Shown here: piece by piece, positions 50,579 to 59,485 of the stretch
How the letters are laid out: each line of letters starts with the position of its first letter
Position numbering within the stretch: the first letter of the stretch is position 1
Source: Haloterrigena turkmenica DSM 5511
GTDB lineage: Archaea > Halobacteriota > Halobacteria > Halobacteriales > Natrialbaceae
Direction: 5' to 3'
Assembly: GCF_000025325.1 (NCBI RefSeq)
Contig: NC_013743.1
Coordinates: 1,240,001-1,304,000, forward strand
DNA length: 64,000 nucleotides
The notes under the pieces: generated by a model
The model's database searches: none
Told to the model about the DNA's origin: nothing
The model's input: only the letters and a program-made list of their open reading frames with translations
Made by a program: the position numbers and the translations under genes

Positions 50579-51697
50579 TCAACTATTACTGTTCCATAAT
50601 TTCTGATAGAGTGTCCAGTAGTCATCACACATTGTTTCCATAGAATAGTTTGCTATTACATTAGATCGAACGCGCTGACAAATATCCTCAGTATTTGCCG
50701 AAACTGCATCAATCGCGCGAGCGAGCGCTTCGGAGTTGTTCGGTGGAACTGTTTCTCCGGCTTTGACGAGCTCTGAGGCACTACCGACGTCCGTCGAAAT
50801 CACCGGTAAACCACAGGCTTGCGCTTCTAACAACACTGTCGGTTGCCCCTCTGACAGTGATGAAAGGACGAATATGTCGTGGCTTCGATAGTAAGGGAGG
50901 ACGTTTTCTTGATACCCTTCAAACGTAACGAGATCATCAATACCTAATTCGACGCAGCGACTTTCATATTCGTCTCGTTTCGTTCCATCCCCGACGATCG
51001 TCAAGTGGTACGCTTCTTCGCTTTCCAAAGACAGCAATTTCATGGCATTAAGAAGTGTCGGAACGCCCTTTACTGGATCCAACCTACCGACGAACAGGAG
51101 CTCAGTTACCTCACTATCCGCCCGTGACTCGTCTCGAGAAGGAGTGAAATTCTCTGTGTCGATTCCGTTCGGAATTACCGATAGTTTGTCTGCTTCGGCA
51201 TATGGTTTTAGCGGATCAAGCAAATAATCACCGAGGGCTACAACGTGGTCGGCTGCTTCGAACGTTGCTCTGCCTAATGTAGCTGTATAACAACGCCCGA
51301 TGAAATCGACTGGGCGACTGCCCGATGTCCAATTGACTCCTGGGAGCGAATCAACCGTCACTACGGAGGGCGTAGAAAGGCGCCGTGATTCGATAACTGC
51401 GGCTGCACACACAGGGTAAAAATAGCTATATACATGAACAATATCTGACTTCTTTACTAGTGCGGAAAGCTGTCGTAAAAATGATGGGGTTGGTAGTGTA
51501 TATCGGACGCCCGGAACATACATCGCATTATAATACCTATAGTCTACGTTCGGAGCTTCTGAAGCCATTTCTTCACTATCCGATGGAGTTAAAATTGTTA
51601 TATTTGCTTTTGTCGTTAATCCTCTACTGAGAGATTGAATCCCTGTTCGAACTTGCTTTGTCGGATTAACATAAACTATGGACGGTTTGGAGGTCAT
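50579..51697 (-). CDS. Glycosyltransferase family 4
   Basis: The 372-residue GT-B enzyme is recognised by KLSVIPNGIDTENFTPSRDE near 170-190, LLFVGRLDPVKGVPTLLNAM near 198-217, LTIVGDGTKRDEYE near 230 and the catalytic E-x7-E block SEGQPTVLLEAQACGLPVIS near 288-308. It would transfer a sugar from a nucleotide donor to the lipid-linked glycan. The gene is notably AT-rich compared with the first half of the window, reads opposite to its neighbours and faces the GT2 gene tail to tail (47 bases apart). Confidence 0.92.
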   Translation of the reverse strand: MTSKPSIVYVNPTKQVRTGIQSLSRGLTTKANITILTPSDSEEMASEAPNVDYRYYNAMYVPGVRYTLPTPSFLRQLSALVKKSDIVHVYSYFYPVCAAAVIESRRLSTPSVVTVDSLPGVNWTSGSRPVDFIGRCYTATLGRATFEAADHVVALGDYLLDPLKPYAEADKLSVIPNGIDTENFTPSRDESRADSEVTELLFVGRLDPVKGVPTLLNAMKLLSLESEEAYHLTIVGDGTKRDEYESRCVELGIDDLVTFEGYQENVLPYYRSHDIFVLSSLSEGQPTVLLEAQACGLPVISTDVGSASELVKAGETVPPNNSEALARAIDAVSANTEDICQRVRSNVIANYSMETMCDDYWTLYQKLWNSNS

Positions 51698-52230
51698 ATT
51701 TCAGAATACTATAGCATTGGCCATATATGTCACGAAGTCACTAAGAGGATTAAAAAGTCATACTAGTACGAGAAGTAAATGAAGAGTTGAAAAATATAGA
51801 GGTTCTATGAATTTGAAAGCTATTCTTTCAATTTAATTACGAGGGTCTGTCCCAGTTCCGTACGTTCTCTGGTTCGAGAGCGGTATAAGTTGGGATATCG
51901 ATACCGAAAACTGAAATAGAAAAAGGGGACTTCAACGCCAAGATACGTTCGATGACGGGACAAATACATGGGACATACATACCGCAAACTGTGAGTGGAA
52001 CATTGATACTAGTGTCTAGGGAGTACTTTGGATAGATAAATCATTCTCGTGGCCCATCGTCAAATTCAAGTTTTGGATTGTTGTTCTCTATATCATGACA
52101 CCGACAGGGAGCGTCGAAACAAAAGAGGAAATCGTAGCTACCAATATTCTGCTTTTCTAGAGATCATGTTGGGAATATATGATAAAATACCGTCTATCAT
52201 TGAGCGGTTTAACGGCAAGATAGTACTTTG
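51698..52230. other. AT-rich intergenic region
   Basis: The 533 bases are AT-rich and contain only short frames that look like noise. They separate the divergent GT4 and flippase-like genes, so promoters for both are expected. Candidate TATA stretches are visible (e.g. gggaatatatgataaa near 52168-52183), but none can be assigned with confidence. Confidence 0.4.
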
Positions 52231-53202
52231 ATGTCTACCAGTTGGATGACATCAAACAAATTAAAATCTGTATCAAAAGCATTGGTCTCGCTTGGGATCC
52301 TCGCTTACCTTCTCTGGCAGATCCCTGTTCAAGAGGTAGTGGCTACTATCCCTAGATTAGGGATTATCCCCGCCGCAGCGCTCTCAGGGCTCCTTGCTCT
52401 TGAGGTGTTTCTGTCTACACTCTCGATCTTCATTCTCACGACTTACTACACGGATTTAACCTTCTATCGAATGTTTAAAATCGATGCAGCGAATTTCATT
52501 GCGAACGTATTTATTCCCTCTCGTCTCGGATCTGTTATATCAATGCCTGTCCTAATTGATCGGTACACAAGTGCAAATAAGGCGGAAGGCGCGGTTATCC
52601 AAACGACCCAGATGGTGATCGTGACGCTAATCACGGGCGGAACTGCGGGGATTGGATGGCTAATCTTTCAAGATATACTCTCCACTGAGATGAGCCTTAC
52701 ACTCGCGCTCTGTGTAGCATTATATCTCGGTTTCCCGGTTGCGGTCGTCACAGGTATCCTCTTGTCGGATATAAATATAGTACAACAACACATCATTTCA
52801 CGTCTCCCCATCCCTGAAGTTCAGCAGGGAACCCGAATAGATCCACGCCGACTTCTTGCCTCAAGTGGCTGCCTAATCGCGGCGCGCGTGATCTTGGCTG
52901 GTGCTCGTCTGTGGATTCTCTCGATTGTATTCGGCCTTGATTTGGGACTTCTTGAGATGCTATTTATTCCTGTCCTGATGTATTCTGTGACTGTCTTACC
53001 GATCTCGCTCGGCGGGATAGGGGTTGCAGAAGCATCTGGAACCGCTGTTATAAGCGCGCTAGGAGTGCCAGTCGCAGTCGCAGCGACCGTCATATTCATC
53101 GATCGAATTTTCACGACATATTTACCGTTAGTGGGATTCTATGCATATGTAAACCTCACTGGCCTTCCAGATCGAGTCGTAGACAACAATACAACAAGAT
53201 AA
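52231..53202 (+). CDS. Flippase-like (UPF0104/AglD-C-terminal type) membrane protein
   Basis: The 323-residue polytopic protein begins MSTSWMTSNKLKSVSKALVS, LGILAYLLWQIPVQEVVATI. Later motifs FKIDAANFIANVFIPSRLGS near 92-112 and PISLGGIGVAEASGTAVISA near 252-272 are the recurring patterns of the lysylphosphatidylglycerol synthase TM/UPF0104 family (N-F-P-R-G and P-x-GGxGxxE). Such proteins are proposed to flip lipid-linked sugars. A TTG three bases upstream is in frame, but the ATG at 52231 is the likelier start. AT-rich; 4-base gap to the next gene. Confidence 0.85.
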   Translation: MSTSWMTSNKLKSVSKALVSLGILAYLLWQIPVQEVVATIPRLGIIPAAALSGLLALEVFLSTLSIFILTTYYTDLTFYRMFKIDAANFIANVFIPSRLGSVISMPVLIDRYTSANKAEGAVIQTTQMVIVTLITGGTAGIGWLIFQDILSTEMSLTLALCVALYLGFPVAVVTGILLSDINIVQQHIISRLPIPEVQQGTRIDPRRLLASSGCLIAARVILAGARLWILSIVFGLDLGLLEMLFIPVLMYSVTVLPISLGGIGVAEASGTAVISALGVPVAVAATVIFIDRIFTTYLPLVGFYAYVNLTGLPDRVVDNNTTR

Positions 53203-53206
53203 TAGT

Positions 53207-55141
53207 ATGAAAATGGCACCCGAAAAATGGCTCCAAACGCTCCTTCAGAAGGCGTCTTGGCCGATTTTCTTCGTTCTTGTCATCGCCGTTGTTGGGCTTT
53301 GGATACTCGGCGTATATCTCCAACTCCCAATTGCGCTTGGGTTCTTGGCAGGGACAGTAGTAGCTATAGTTAATCGATATCGAGACCCCTTACACGATCA
53401 TCCTGCATACAATTGGGGCTTCCCGACTACTACCTCAATTAAACTGGGTTATCTAATATTTCTCTGGTTGTTCATCGCAGCCGCCGTCTCACTTCGAGTA
53501 ACGATCTATACTAAACCAGTCGCTTATTATTTGTTCGTCGCAGTTGCGGCCTCTCTGTTAGTTGTTTTACCGAAGTATGGGAAATTGCGACTCCCCTGGT
53601 TCTGTTGTGTTATCGGGCTGGGAGCAATCGTATTCCTCTCTAATCAGATGGTCTATCCGTTTGGATTTGGCGGTGCTGATTCATATTATCATATCTCACA
53701 AATGGTTCAGCCAATCCTGGAGAACGGGACGGTTCCACAGGGAACTAATTACAGCTCATATGCTCTACATCATATTTTTGTGGTCTCCAGTAGCCTCTTC
53801 CTCGATATTCCGGGGAAACAGATGTATTACTACTCCCTGGGGATCGTGATGCTAATCAGCGGGATTTGGGTATTTCTGTTCGTCCGGACCGTTCTGTACG
53901 AACGGAAGTGGGCAGCAGCTCCAGAATACTGGGCCAGCCTTGCGCTTGTCGTCTTCGTCAGCTCCGATTTCATCAACCGCTACACGAACAACGGAAACCA
54001 TCTTACCTATACCGGGCTTTTCATCGTAATGATACTCACTCTGAGCTACATCCTCGTCTGGTCCCGAAATATCGAGAAACCGTTCCAAGTACGAGTGGCC
54101 GGCACAGTCTTTTTTCTCTTTGCGACCATCACCGTCACCCACCATTATTCGGTCGCGATTCTTCTGTTCCTCCTTTTTCCGCTTCTTCTCGTAGCACCGC
54201 GGATGAGGCAGGGACGACGTATACTGATTGCGTTTAGCGTGATAGTTTTTATTCAGTGGACATACAACGCGACTACATATGGCCTTGAGTTAGTGATTGC
54301 AAATATCATTCCGCTCTTCATCGGCTTCGATATCGCGAGCCCTACAGGAGCATCAATGGATCAGCCGATATGGCTCATTGCGTATACCACACTCGGAATT
54401 TCGATCGCCTTCGCCATCGTACAAATCGGCATTCTTGATCGTTTAGAAGCCAATATACCGCTTCGGGAAAAAGTATTCCCAGTGCTTTGCTACGCATTTT
54501 TAGCCCTGATGGCTGTCGGCGTAATCCTCGGAATCCAGGGGATGTCTCCAAATCGGATGTTGTTTTTCTCGCTTCTCACGTTCGTCCCTCTGTTTTTCGT
54601 TCTAGGTATCCGCTCACTTCAGTTCCGTCGTCCACAATTAGTCACTGCTGGATTAATCCTTATCATCGCATTTTTTGCACTCTCAGGACTCACTCCAAGC
54701 ATCGAGACGAGCCCAGTCAGTGATGACGTATCACACAACAAGAAGTTTGAAACATATGAAGAAAGTGAGATAGTTGACTGGTACCGGGCACATCAGCCCG
54801 GAAATCAACCAACTTACGCCAGCCGATCGTTTGTAGAGTACGATTCTGGAACAGTAATGTTTCGGGCACATTTAGAGGATTCTCAGATAGGGGCGGAGCC
54901 GGTGCCATTGGCAGCTACGGGCGAACACTATTTACAGGAAAATATGACAGATAGCATTCTACTCTACAGCGAATATGATGAGCGAATAGGATATCGGCCA
55001 GGATTGGAGGAAAGTCGTCGATTCGGAGAAGGGGAATACGCAACTCATGCTCAAGAGAGCGTTACCGCTCTAGAGACCAATAACCGAATATACGATTCCG
55101 GTGTCACGAGGTCATATCGTGTCAATAAGACTATCAACTAG
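53207..55141 (+). CDS. Large polytopic membrane protein, glycosyltransferase-C-like
   Basis: The 644-residue protein has about 12-14 transmembrane helices over residues 1-510. The first external loop reads FGGADSYYHISQMVQPILEN, then GTVPQGTNYSSYALHHIFVV; the acidic FGGADSYYHI resembles the first-loop acidic motif of GT-C glycosyltransferases, though it is not a perfect match. The C-terminal 130 residues are soluble and probably external. It is probably a lipid-linked-sugar transferase or polymerase for the glycan island, but the family is not certain. It is in one operon with the flippase-like gene, AT-rich, and ends the glycan island. Confidence 0.75.
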   Translation: MKMAPEKWLQTLLQKASWPIFFVLVIAVVGLWILGVYLQLPIALGFLAGTVVAIVNRYRDPLHDHPAYNWGFPTTTSIKLGYLIFLWLFIAAAVSLRVTIYTKPVAYYLFVAVAASLLVVLPKYGKLRLPWFCCVIGLGAIVFLSNQMVYPFGFGGADSYYHISQMVQPILENGTVPQGTNYSSYALHHIFVVSSSLFLDIPGKQMYYYSLGIVMLISGIWVFLFVRTVLYERKWAAAPEYWASLALVVFVSSDFINRYTNNGNHLTYTGLFIVMILTLSYILVWSRNIEKPFQVRVAGTVFFLFATITVTHHYSVAILLFLLFPLLLVAPRMRQGRRILIAFSVIVFIQWTYNATTYGLELVIANIIPLFIGFDIASPTGASMDQPIWLIAYTTLGISIAFAIVQIGILDRLEANIPLREKVFPVLCYAFLALMAVGVILGIQGMSPNRMLFFSLLTFVPLFFVLGIRSLQFRRPQLVTAGLILIIAFFALSGLTPSIETSPVSDDVSHNKKFETYEESEIVDWYRAHQPGNQPTYASRSFVEYDSGTVMFRAHLEDSQIGAEPVPLAATGEHYLQENMTDSILLYSEYDERIGYRPGLEESRRFGEGEYATHAQESVTALETNNRIYDSGVTRSYRVNKTIN

Positions 55142-55578
55142 ACTAGTATAGGTTGAAGACGCAGACGACAATTGTTTCACATTGCTATTAAAGATTATAG
55201 TTTTGTCATCAATGCGGCATATTTATTTGGAATTCCGCGCTCGAGAGCGTACCTGACCCACAGCGGACCCACCAGCCGGACGCCGCGTGCGGCCGTGCAT
55301 CGGATTTGGTAGTCGTGGGTGCCATTTCTCGAGCGGTCCGCAGCAGCCAGGAGCGAGACGGTCCTGAGCGTTCATCCGGCAATGACGGGTGTCCACGGGA
55401 TCGGTATTTAGGGCAGCACTGAATCCGGGATCGCTTCGACCGGGCACGGAACGGATTCACCTCGGGCACGGCCCGATTGGCGATACTCGTTCATCGGCAG
55501 CTATAAACTACCGGGACCATCGCTGTAATTGATAACTAGTTCCGTTCGTTATCCCGATCGATCTCGACTAGCGGACCG
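55142..55578. other. Intergenic region with a decayed coding fragment
   Basis: No gene is visible. On the reverse strand from about 55371 to a TAA at 55198-55200 a startless frame reads SRNGTHDYQIRCTAARGVRL, then VGPLWVRYALERGIPNKYAA, then LMTKL. Its composition is protein-like in only this frame, so it may be the remains of a gene of the glycan island. The sequence bordering it (acattgctattaaagattat) is AT-rich. Confidence 0.4.
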
Positions 55579-56175
55579 ATGTTCCCGCGCGAACTCGAGA
55601 CCGACCGATTGCGCCTCGAGCGACTCAGCCACGAGACGATCGACCTGGAGTCGTACTATCGGGCGTGTTCGGTTCACGAACCGGGGATCGAGGAGGTCGT
55701 CGAGTACGTCCCCGGGTTCGAACCGCATCGTCACCCGAAGGAGACGCGGGACTTCGTCGACCGTGCCGAACGACAGTGGGACGACGGGGAACGCGCCGAG
55801 TACATCGTTCGGCCCCGCGAGGGGGAGTCAGGGGCGGGCGATATCGCGGGCGGCACGCGGTTAGACATTGACTGGGACAAACGGACGGCGGATCTGGGTA
55901 TCTGGCTCCGAACGGCGTTCTGGGGGCGCGGCTACGCCGGCGAGCGAGCCCGTGCCTTCCTCGAGGTCGCCTTCGAGCGGTTGGACCTCGAGTTGGTCCA
56001 AGCCGTCTGTCTCGACGGCAACGAACGGTCCAGACGGGCGATCGAGAAGTACGTCGCCGAGTTCGGCGGCACCTACGAGGGACGCCTGCGAAACTGGATG
56101 GTCGGAAGCGACGGCGCACCGGTCGACTGCCATCGGTACACGATCCGCGCCGACGAGTATTTCGAACACCGGTGA
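55579..56175 (+). CDS. GNAT-family acetyltransferase, RimJ/RimL type
   Basis: The 198-residue protein has the RimJ/RimL N-terminal pattern PRELETDRLRLERLSHETID at 3-22 and, after the middle strand, ADLGIWLRTAFWGRGYAGERA near 108-128, where RGYAGE is the acetyl-CoA-binding loop. DLELVQAVCLDGNERSRRAI follows near 140. This is the class that acetylates protein N-termini or small molecules; haloarchaeal members are uncharacterised. Stands alone, high GC, so it belongs to the core genome rather than to the AT-rich island. Confidence 0.85.
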   Translation: MFPRELETDRLRLERLSHETIDLESYYRACSVHEPGIEEVVEYVPGFEPHRHPKETRDFVDRAERQWDDGERAEYIVRPREGESGAGDIAGGTRLDIDWDKRTADLGIWLRTAFWGRGYAGERARAFLEVAFERLDLELVQAVCLDGNERSRRAIEKYVAEFGGTYEGRLRNWMVGSDGAPVDCHRYTIRADEYFEHR

Positions 56176-56280
56176 CCCATGGCTAGCACGGTTGGCGGAG
56201 TGGCGACGGCATCGTATTTCTTCTGATCGACTTCTCGGGTCCGTCTTGACGGCGCTCCGACGACGAACGCGCGAACCGGA

Positions 56281-56805
56281 TCAGCCGTCGGTTCGGACCG
56301 CCGATTCTGCCTCGAGCGAGCGCCGTCGAACGACCGACTGAACACCGAGGGCGACCGCAATCCCGATGGGGACGATCCACCCGTCGCCGCTCTTGTAGAG
56401 TCCGGGGAGTGCGATTTCGGCGTCGGTGAGCGGCCACAGGTAGGGAAACGTTCCAGCGGGCGGAATCAAGAACATGTCGAGCACGAAGTGCGAGCCGATG
56501 CCGAGCGTGAGCGATAGTGCGACCGGCCGTCGGTACGCCGGACGGACGACCAGCGAGGCGACGAGGATCGCCAGCGTCCCCCCGCCGACCGTGTGAATCG
56601 GCTGCCACGAGAACGGGACGCCGAGCACTGCTTCCACGGTCTCGGGGGAAATCACCCGCCCGAGTTTGGCAAGATCGGGAATCATCGCACCGGCCATCGC
56701 GACGGTCGTCAGCCGCGGCGTGATCCACTCGTACCGAAGAGAGAGCGCCGTCGCGAGAGCATAGGCGATCAGGACGTGTGTCAATGCGTCCGGCACGCGG
56801 ATCAC
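56281..56805 (-). CDS. Membrane metal-dependent hydrolase (DUF457/YdjM-like)
   Basis: The 174-residue protein starts VPDALTHVLIAYALATALSL-like and carries conserved polar residues at helix ends: THVLIAY, MAGAMIPDLAKLGRV, WQPIHTVGG and GIGSHFVLDMFLIPPAG. These D and H residues are the mark of the YdjM/DUF457 family, annotated as membrane-bound metal-dependent hydrolases. Its GTG start overlaps the preceding stop as GTGA, giving translational coupling with the gene at 56802-57308. A second protein of similar kind lies at 58206-58826. Confidence 0.82.
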   Translation of the reverse strand: MIRVPDALTHVLIAYALATALSLRYEWITPRLTTVAMAGAMIPDLAKLGRVISPETVEAVLGVPFSWQPIHTVGGGTLAILVASLVVRPAYRRPVALSLTLGIGSHFVLDMFLIPPAGTFPYLWPLTDAEIALPGLYKSGDGWIVPIGIAVALGVQSVVRRRSLEAESAVRTDG

Positions 56806-57308
56806 TCCCGAGAACGCGATCGCCGCTCCCGGAACCGCGTCGGCTGAGGAACCATCTTCTCGCCGGAACTAACCGGCACGGTCTGCCGTGGTTCGAGCGC
56901 CAGCACACTGGCCTCGATCCGCCAACCGACGAGGGCTCGAGCGGCAACGAGCACTGCGCCGACGAGCGAGATGACGTAGAGAAACCGCAGGCCGCCGATA
57001 TGAATCGCCTCACTCCGATCATCAGGTGCGAATAGTGCGTTTGCGGGGATGGAATCACCGACAACGGCTGCGGTCATCGTTGATTCTGCCGTAGAGGACC
57101 CGCCGACTGACGCCGGACCCCCGCTGCGATACTCGCTCCCGGGATCGAGATTCACGTCCTGAAACATCCCGATCTCGTCAATCGTCACCGAGTCCCCTGC
57201 CACCGCCGCATCGAGTGTCCAGCCAGTACCACCAAGCACGAACAGTCCGAAGAGCCCGACGAGCAGTACTCCGATCCCGAAACAGCGGCCGAGTAGACTG
57301 GCTAACAT
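56802..57308 (-). CDS. Membrane protein coupled to the DUF457 gene
   Basis: The 168-residue protein starts MLASLLGRCFGIGVLLVGLF with a transmembrane segment, has an extracytoplasmic loop of about 85 polar residues (DDRSEAIHIGGL at its end), a second transmembrane segment (RFLYVISLVGAVLVAARALV) and a basic C-terminus. The frame reaches further upstream to 57497, but those 63 residues lack coding composition, so the ATG at 57306-57308 is chosen. No family recognised. It is in one operon with the DUF457 gene. Confidence 0.65.
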   Translation of the reverse strand: MLASLLGRCFGIGVLLVGLFGLFVLGGTGWTLDAAVAGDSVTIDEIGMFQDVNLDPGSEYRSGGPASVGGSSTAESTMTAAVVGDSIPANALFAPDDRSEAIHIGGLRFLYVISLVGAVLVAARALVGWRIEASVLALEPRQTVPVSSGEKMVPQPTRFRERRSRSRE

Positions 57309-57505
57309 GCTCGAAAGTGAGTACGATATCGAGATAATAGTCGGGAGAATATCATCTCTCGAGTCGACTCGCAACTCGAGACTCGAATCGAACGCCGTGT
57401 CGGCACTCGACTCGATCTCTAAAAGTCGATCCCGGACCACCGACGGACGACTCACCGGATGAGTTGACAGTAACGTTGATTGATAGTACGTTCGCATACG
57501 ACTAC

Positions 57506-57640
57506 ATGGTTCGCTATCCGGAGGGACGCTGTACGATCTGTGGTGAACGGGAGTTCGCTCGAGCCAGCGGCGGAGCGTGGTGTCCGAACTGCGACACGCC
57601 GCGTTTGATCGACGAAATGCAAGTCGGACCTGATCGCTGA
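57506..57640 (+). CDS. 44-residue zinc-ribbon microprotein
   Basis: The short frame reads MVRYPEGRCTICGEREFARA, then SGGAWCPNCDTPRLIDEMQV. The pairs CTIC at 9-12 and CPNC at 26-29 form a compact zinc ribbon. It starts just beyond the divergent membrane-protein gene. The order is similar to that of the microprotein at 34183-34320, but the two are not closely related in sequence. Function unknown. Confidence 0.7.
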   Translation: MVRYPEGRCTICGEREFARASGGAWCPNCDTPRLIDEMQVGPDR

Positions 57641-57740
57641 TCCGAGGCTCTACCGAAGCTTCGAATGTCCCAGTGTTTCAGTAGTCCAATACACAGTCCA
57701 CGCGCATCTCGGACCCAATCAAACCACCGTGGGTGGGACT

Positions 57741-58027
57741 AAAAGGGGCGACAGGCTCGAGGAGTACGACGATGTCCTCGCACACATGCGCGCGGCGGAC
57801 GTCTTCGCCTCCCGTCCACCCGCGAAGGCTTCGGCATCCCGTTCGCGGAGGCGATGGCTGCGGATTATACCGTCATCGCAGCGGCCCATCCCGAGTCCGC
57901 CGCTTCCGAAGTGATCGCCGACGCGGGCTTCCTCGCGTCACCGACGGTCGACGACGTAACCGATGCCCTCGAGCGCACCACTGACTACCTCGGCAGTTGC
58001 CTGGTCGCTGTCGACGCCACTAGATGA
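57741..58027 (+). pseudogene. Frameshifted C-terminal remnant of a GT4 glycosyltransferase
   Basis: One frame reads RLEEYDDVLAHMRAADVFAS. After a frameshift at about 57811-57814 another reads PSTREGFGIPFAEAMAADYT, then VIAAAHPESAASEVIADAGF. Together they form the C-terminal catalytic region of a GT4 enzyme (xREGFGIxFxEAMA, the E-x7-E block). A run of four C or CCCG losing a single base explains the shift. The N-terminal two thirds are absent and the end is degenerate. Thus the glycan gene set once extended further or was rearranged. Confidence 0.78.
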
Positions 58028-58205
58028 CATGCGGTGTGATCCCGAGACGGACGCTGGATTCGAACGAAGTAAGAGCGAATCACCGCTGGGTCCGACGCTG
58101 GACCGACTACACCCGCCGCCTCGCGACACATCGAGAGCCGTCGCTCGAGCAGGACGAAGTGACTCGTACGGGAAGTGTCCCGCACCCGACCGCGGGCACA
58201 CCGAT

Positions 58206-58826
58206 TCAGGACCGCCCACGGCGGCCCCTTGCGCGGATGGCGGTAAGCACCATTCGAACACCCCACCGCAGTTCTTGGCCGCCCGGGCGCCCATCAGACA
58301 GCCAGACGACGCCCGCTAACCCGACGAGTCCGAGCCTGCCGAGGACCGCAAGCGTAGGGTCGCCCGCAGCTACCGACGGATAGGCGCCGACCACGGTCGT
58401 ACTGGTGTGTGCGACCGCACCGGTGGCTGAGGCGGTCGTGTCGGCCGCCGACTCGTAGGGAACGACCGGCCAGCCGACGCTCGCGAGCTGCAGCGACCCG
58501 TCCGCAGACAGGGGGATGACATCGGCTACCAGATGTGAGAGGGTGCCGACCGCGAACGCGGTCCCCAGCGGGCCCCGACCGTGGCGGCGGGCGAGCACAC
58601 GGGCGACGAGGGCGAGCGGGACAGCGACGAACAGCGAGTGAGCGACCGCCCGGCCACTCGCGACGAGTCCGACCTGCCAGGCTAGGGGTTTGTCGATCAG
58701 ATCCGGGAACTGGGAGGCAGTGAGGACGACGAGAACGGCCCACCCGGCGGGCGCTGTCCCCGTACGCCACCGCGCGTAGACCGTGTAGCAGAGATACGCG
58801 ACCGCGGCGTGTTCCCACGGGTACAT
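58206..58826 (-). CDS. Membrane metal-dependent hydrolase (DUF457/YdjM-like)
   Basis: The 206-residue protein starts MYPWEHAAVAYLCYTVYARW and shows SQFPDLIDKPLAWQ near 58, VAHSLFVAVPLALVAR near 82 and AFAVGTLSHLVADVIPLSAD near 112. The helix-end H/D pattern (HAAVAY, PDLIDK, AHSL, SHLVADV) is the family signature. C-terminal part contains a further helix (RLGLVGLAGVVWLSDG). Start is the ATG at 58824-58826; the frame extends 16 codons further without support. It follows a GT4 remnant and may be part of the same decayed surface-glycan DNA. Confidence 0.82.
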   Translation of the reverse strand: MYPWEHAAVAYLCYTVYARWRTGTAPAGWAVLVVLTASQFPDLIDKPLAWQVGLVASGRAVAHSLFVAVPLALVARVLARRHGRGPLGTAFAVGTLSHLVADVIPLSADGSLQLASVGWPVVPYESAADTTASATGAVAHTSTTVVGAYPSVAAGDPTLAVLGRLGLVGLAGVVWLSDGRPGGQELRWGVRMVLTAIRARGRRGRS

Positions 58827-58975
58827 GGAGTGGCAGTTACCCCCCGCCCACTTAGAGATGGCGACCGTGGACATTCCGGTGTCACGCGAGCGCGCCAGCC
58901 CCGGCCCGAGCCCTTCTGTCGCCGAGTGCTGCTTCCACGGCGCGTCTCGACGCTAGAGCGAAACGGTCGCCACCG

Positions 58976-59164
58976 TTAATTGTGGGGCTCCCCCCGGAGC
59001 ACGTAGCGGGCCGTAGCGTCGCCTGCGGCTACGAGCCGGGGGTCGTGCTCGTGCCGTCGACTCGAGCGCGGAAAGGCACCTGCACGACGCCAGGGCGGTA
59101 GCCAGCCGACCGCGCGAAACTCGTGGGAAGTGTGCGGGGAGAGATCGACCACGACCTCGGCCAT
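58976..59164 (-). CDS. Possible small gene behind a clear promoter
   Basis: The 62-codon frame starts MAEVVVDLSPHTSHEFRAVG. A TATA-like ttataact lies about 25 bases upstream of the ATG at 59162-59164 and GGAGGCG precedes it directly, which is good start-site evidence. However, the sequence after residue 20 is arginine-rich and resembles a shifted frame, so the gene may be a remnant. No family recognised. Confidence 0.35.
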   Translation of the reverse strand: MAEVVVDLSPHTSHEFRAVGWLPPWRRAGAFPRSSRRHEHDPRLVAAGDATARYVLRGEPHN

Positions 59165-59485
59165 TCGCCTCCGCTGAAGCTAGTTATAACCAATTAATAT
59201 ATTAATTCTGGTGGTTAACTAGTCGACGCGTGTCTAGCACGCCGCGGGGGACCGATGCATCTAGCATCCGCCTCCGTGCCACACGCCGTGCTCACTGAGC
59301 GCGGGAGTCACCTTGGGGGAGACTCTTGGAGAACTGAAGCGTGCAGTTTGTAGACGGAATATCACGTTTCTCCATTCCAATAGTAAGTAAATCTCTTGAA
59401 AATCACCCACAGATCTTTAGTTGCTCGCAAGATCGGAACTGATGCGGTGGGAGGTGCCTCTGACAGTCCTTTCCCGGCCGTACCT

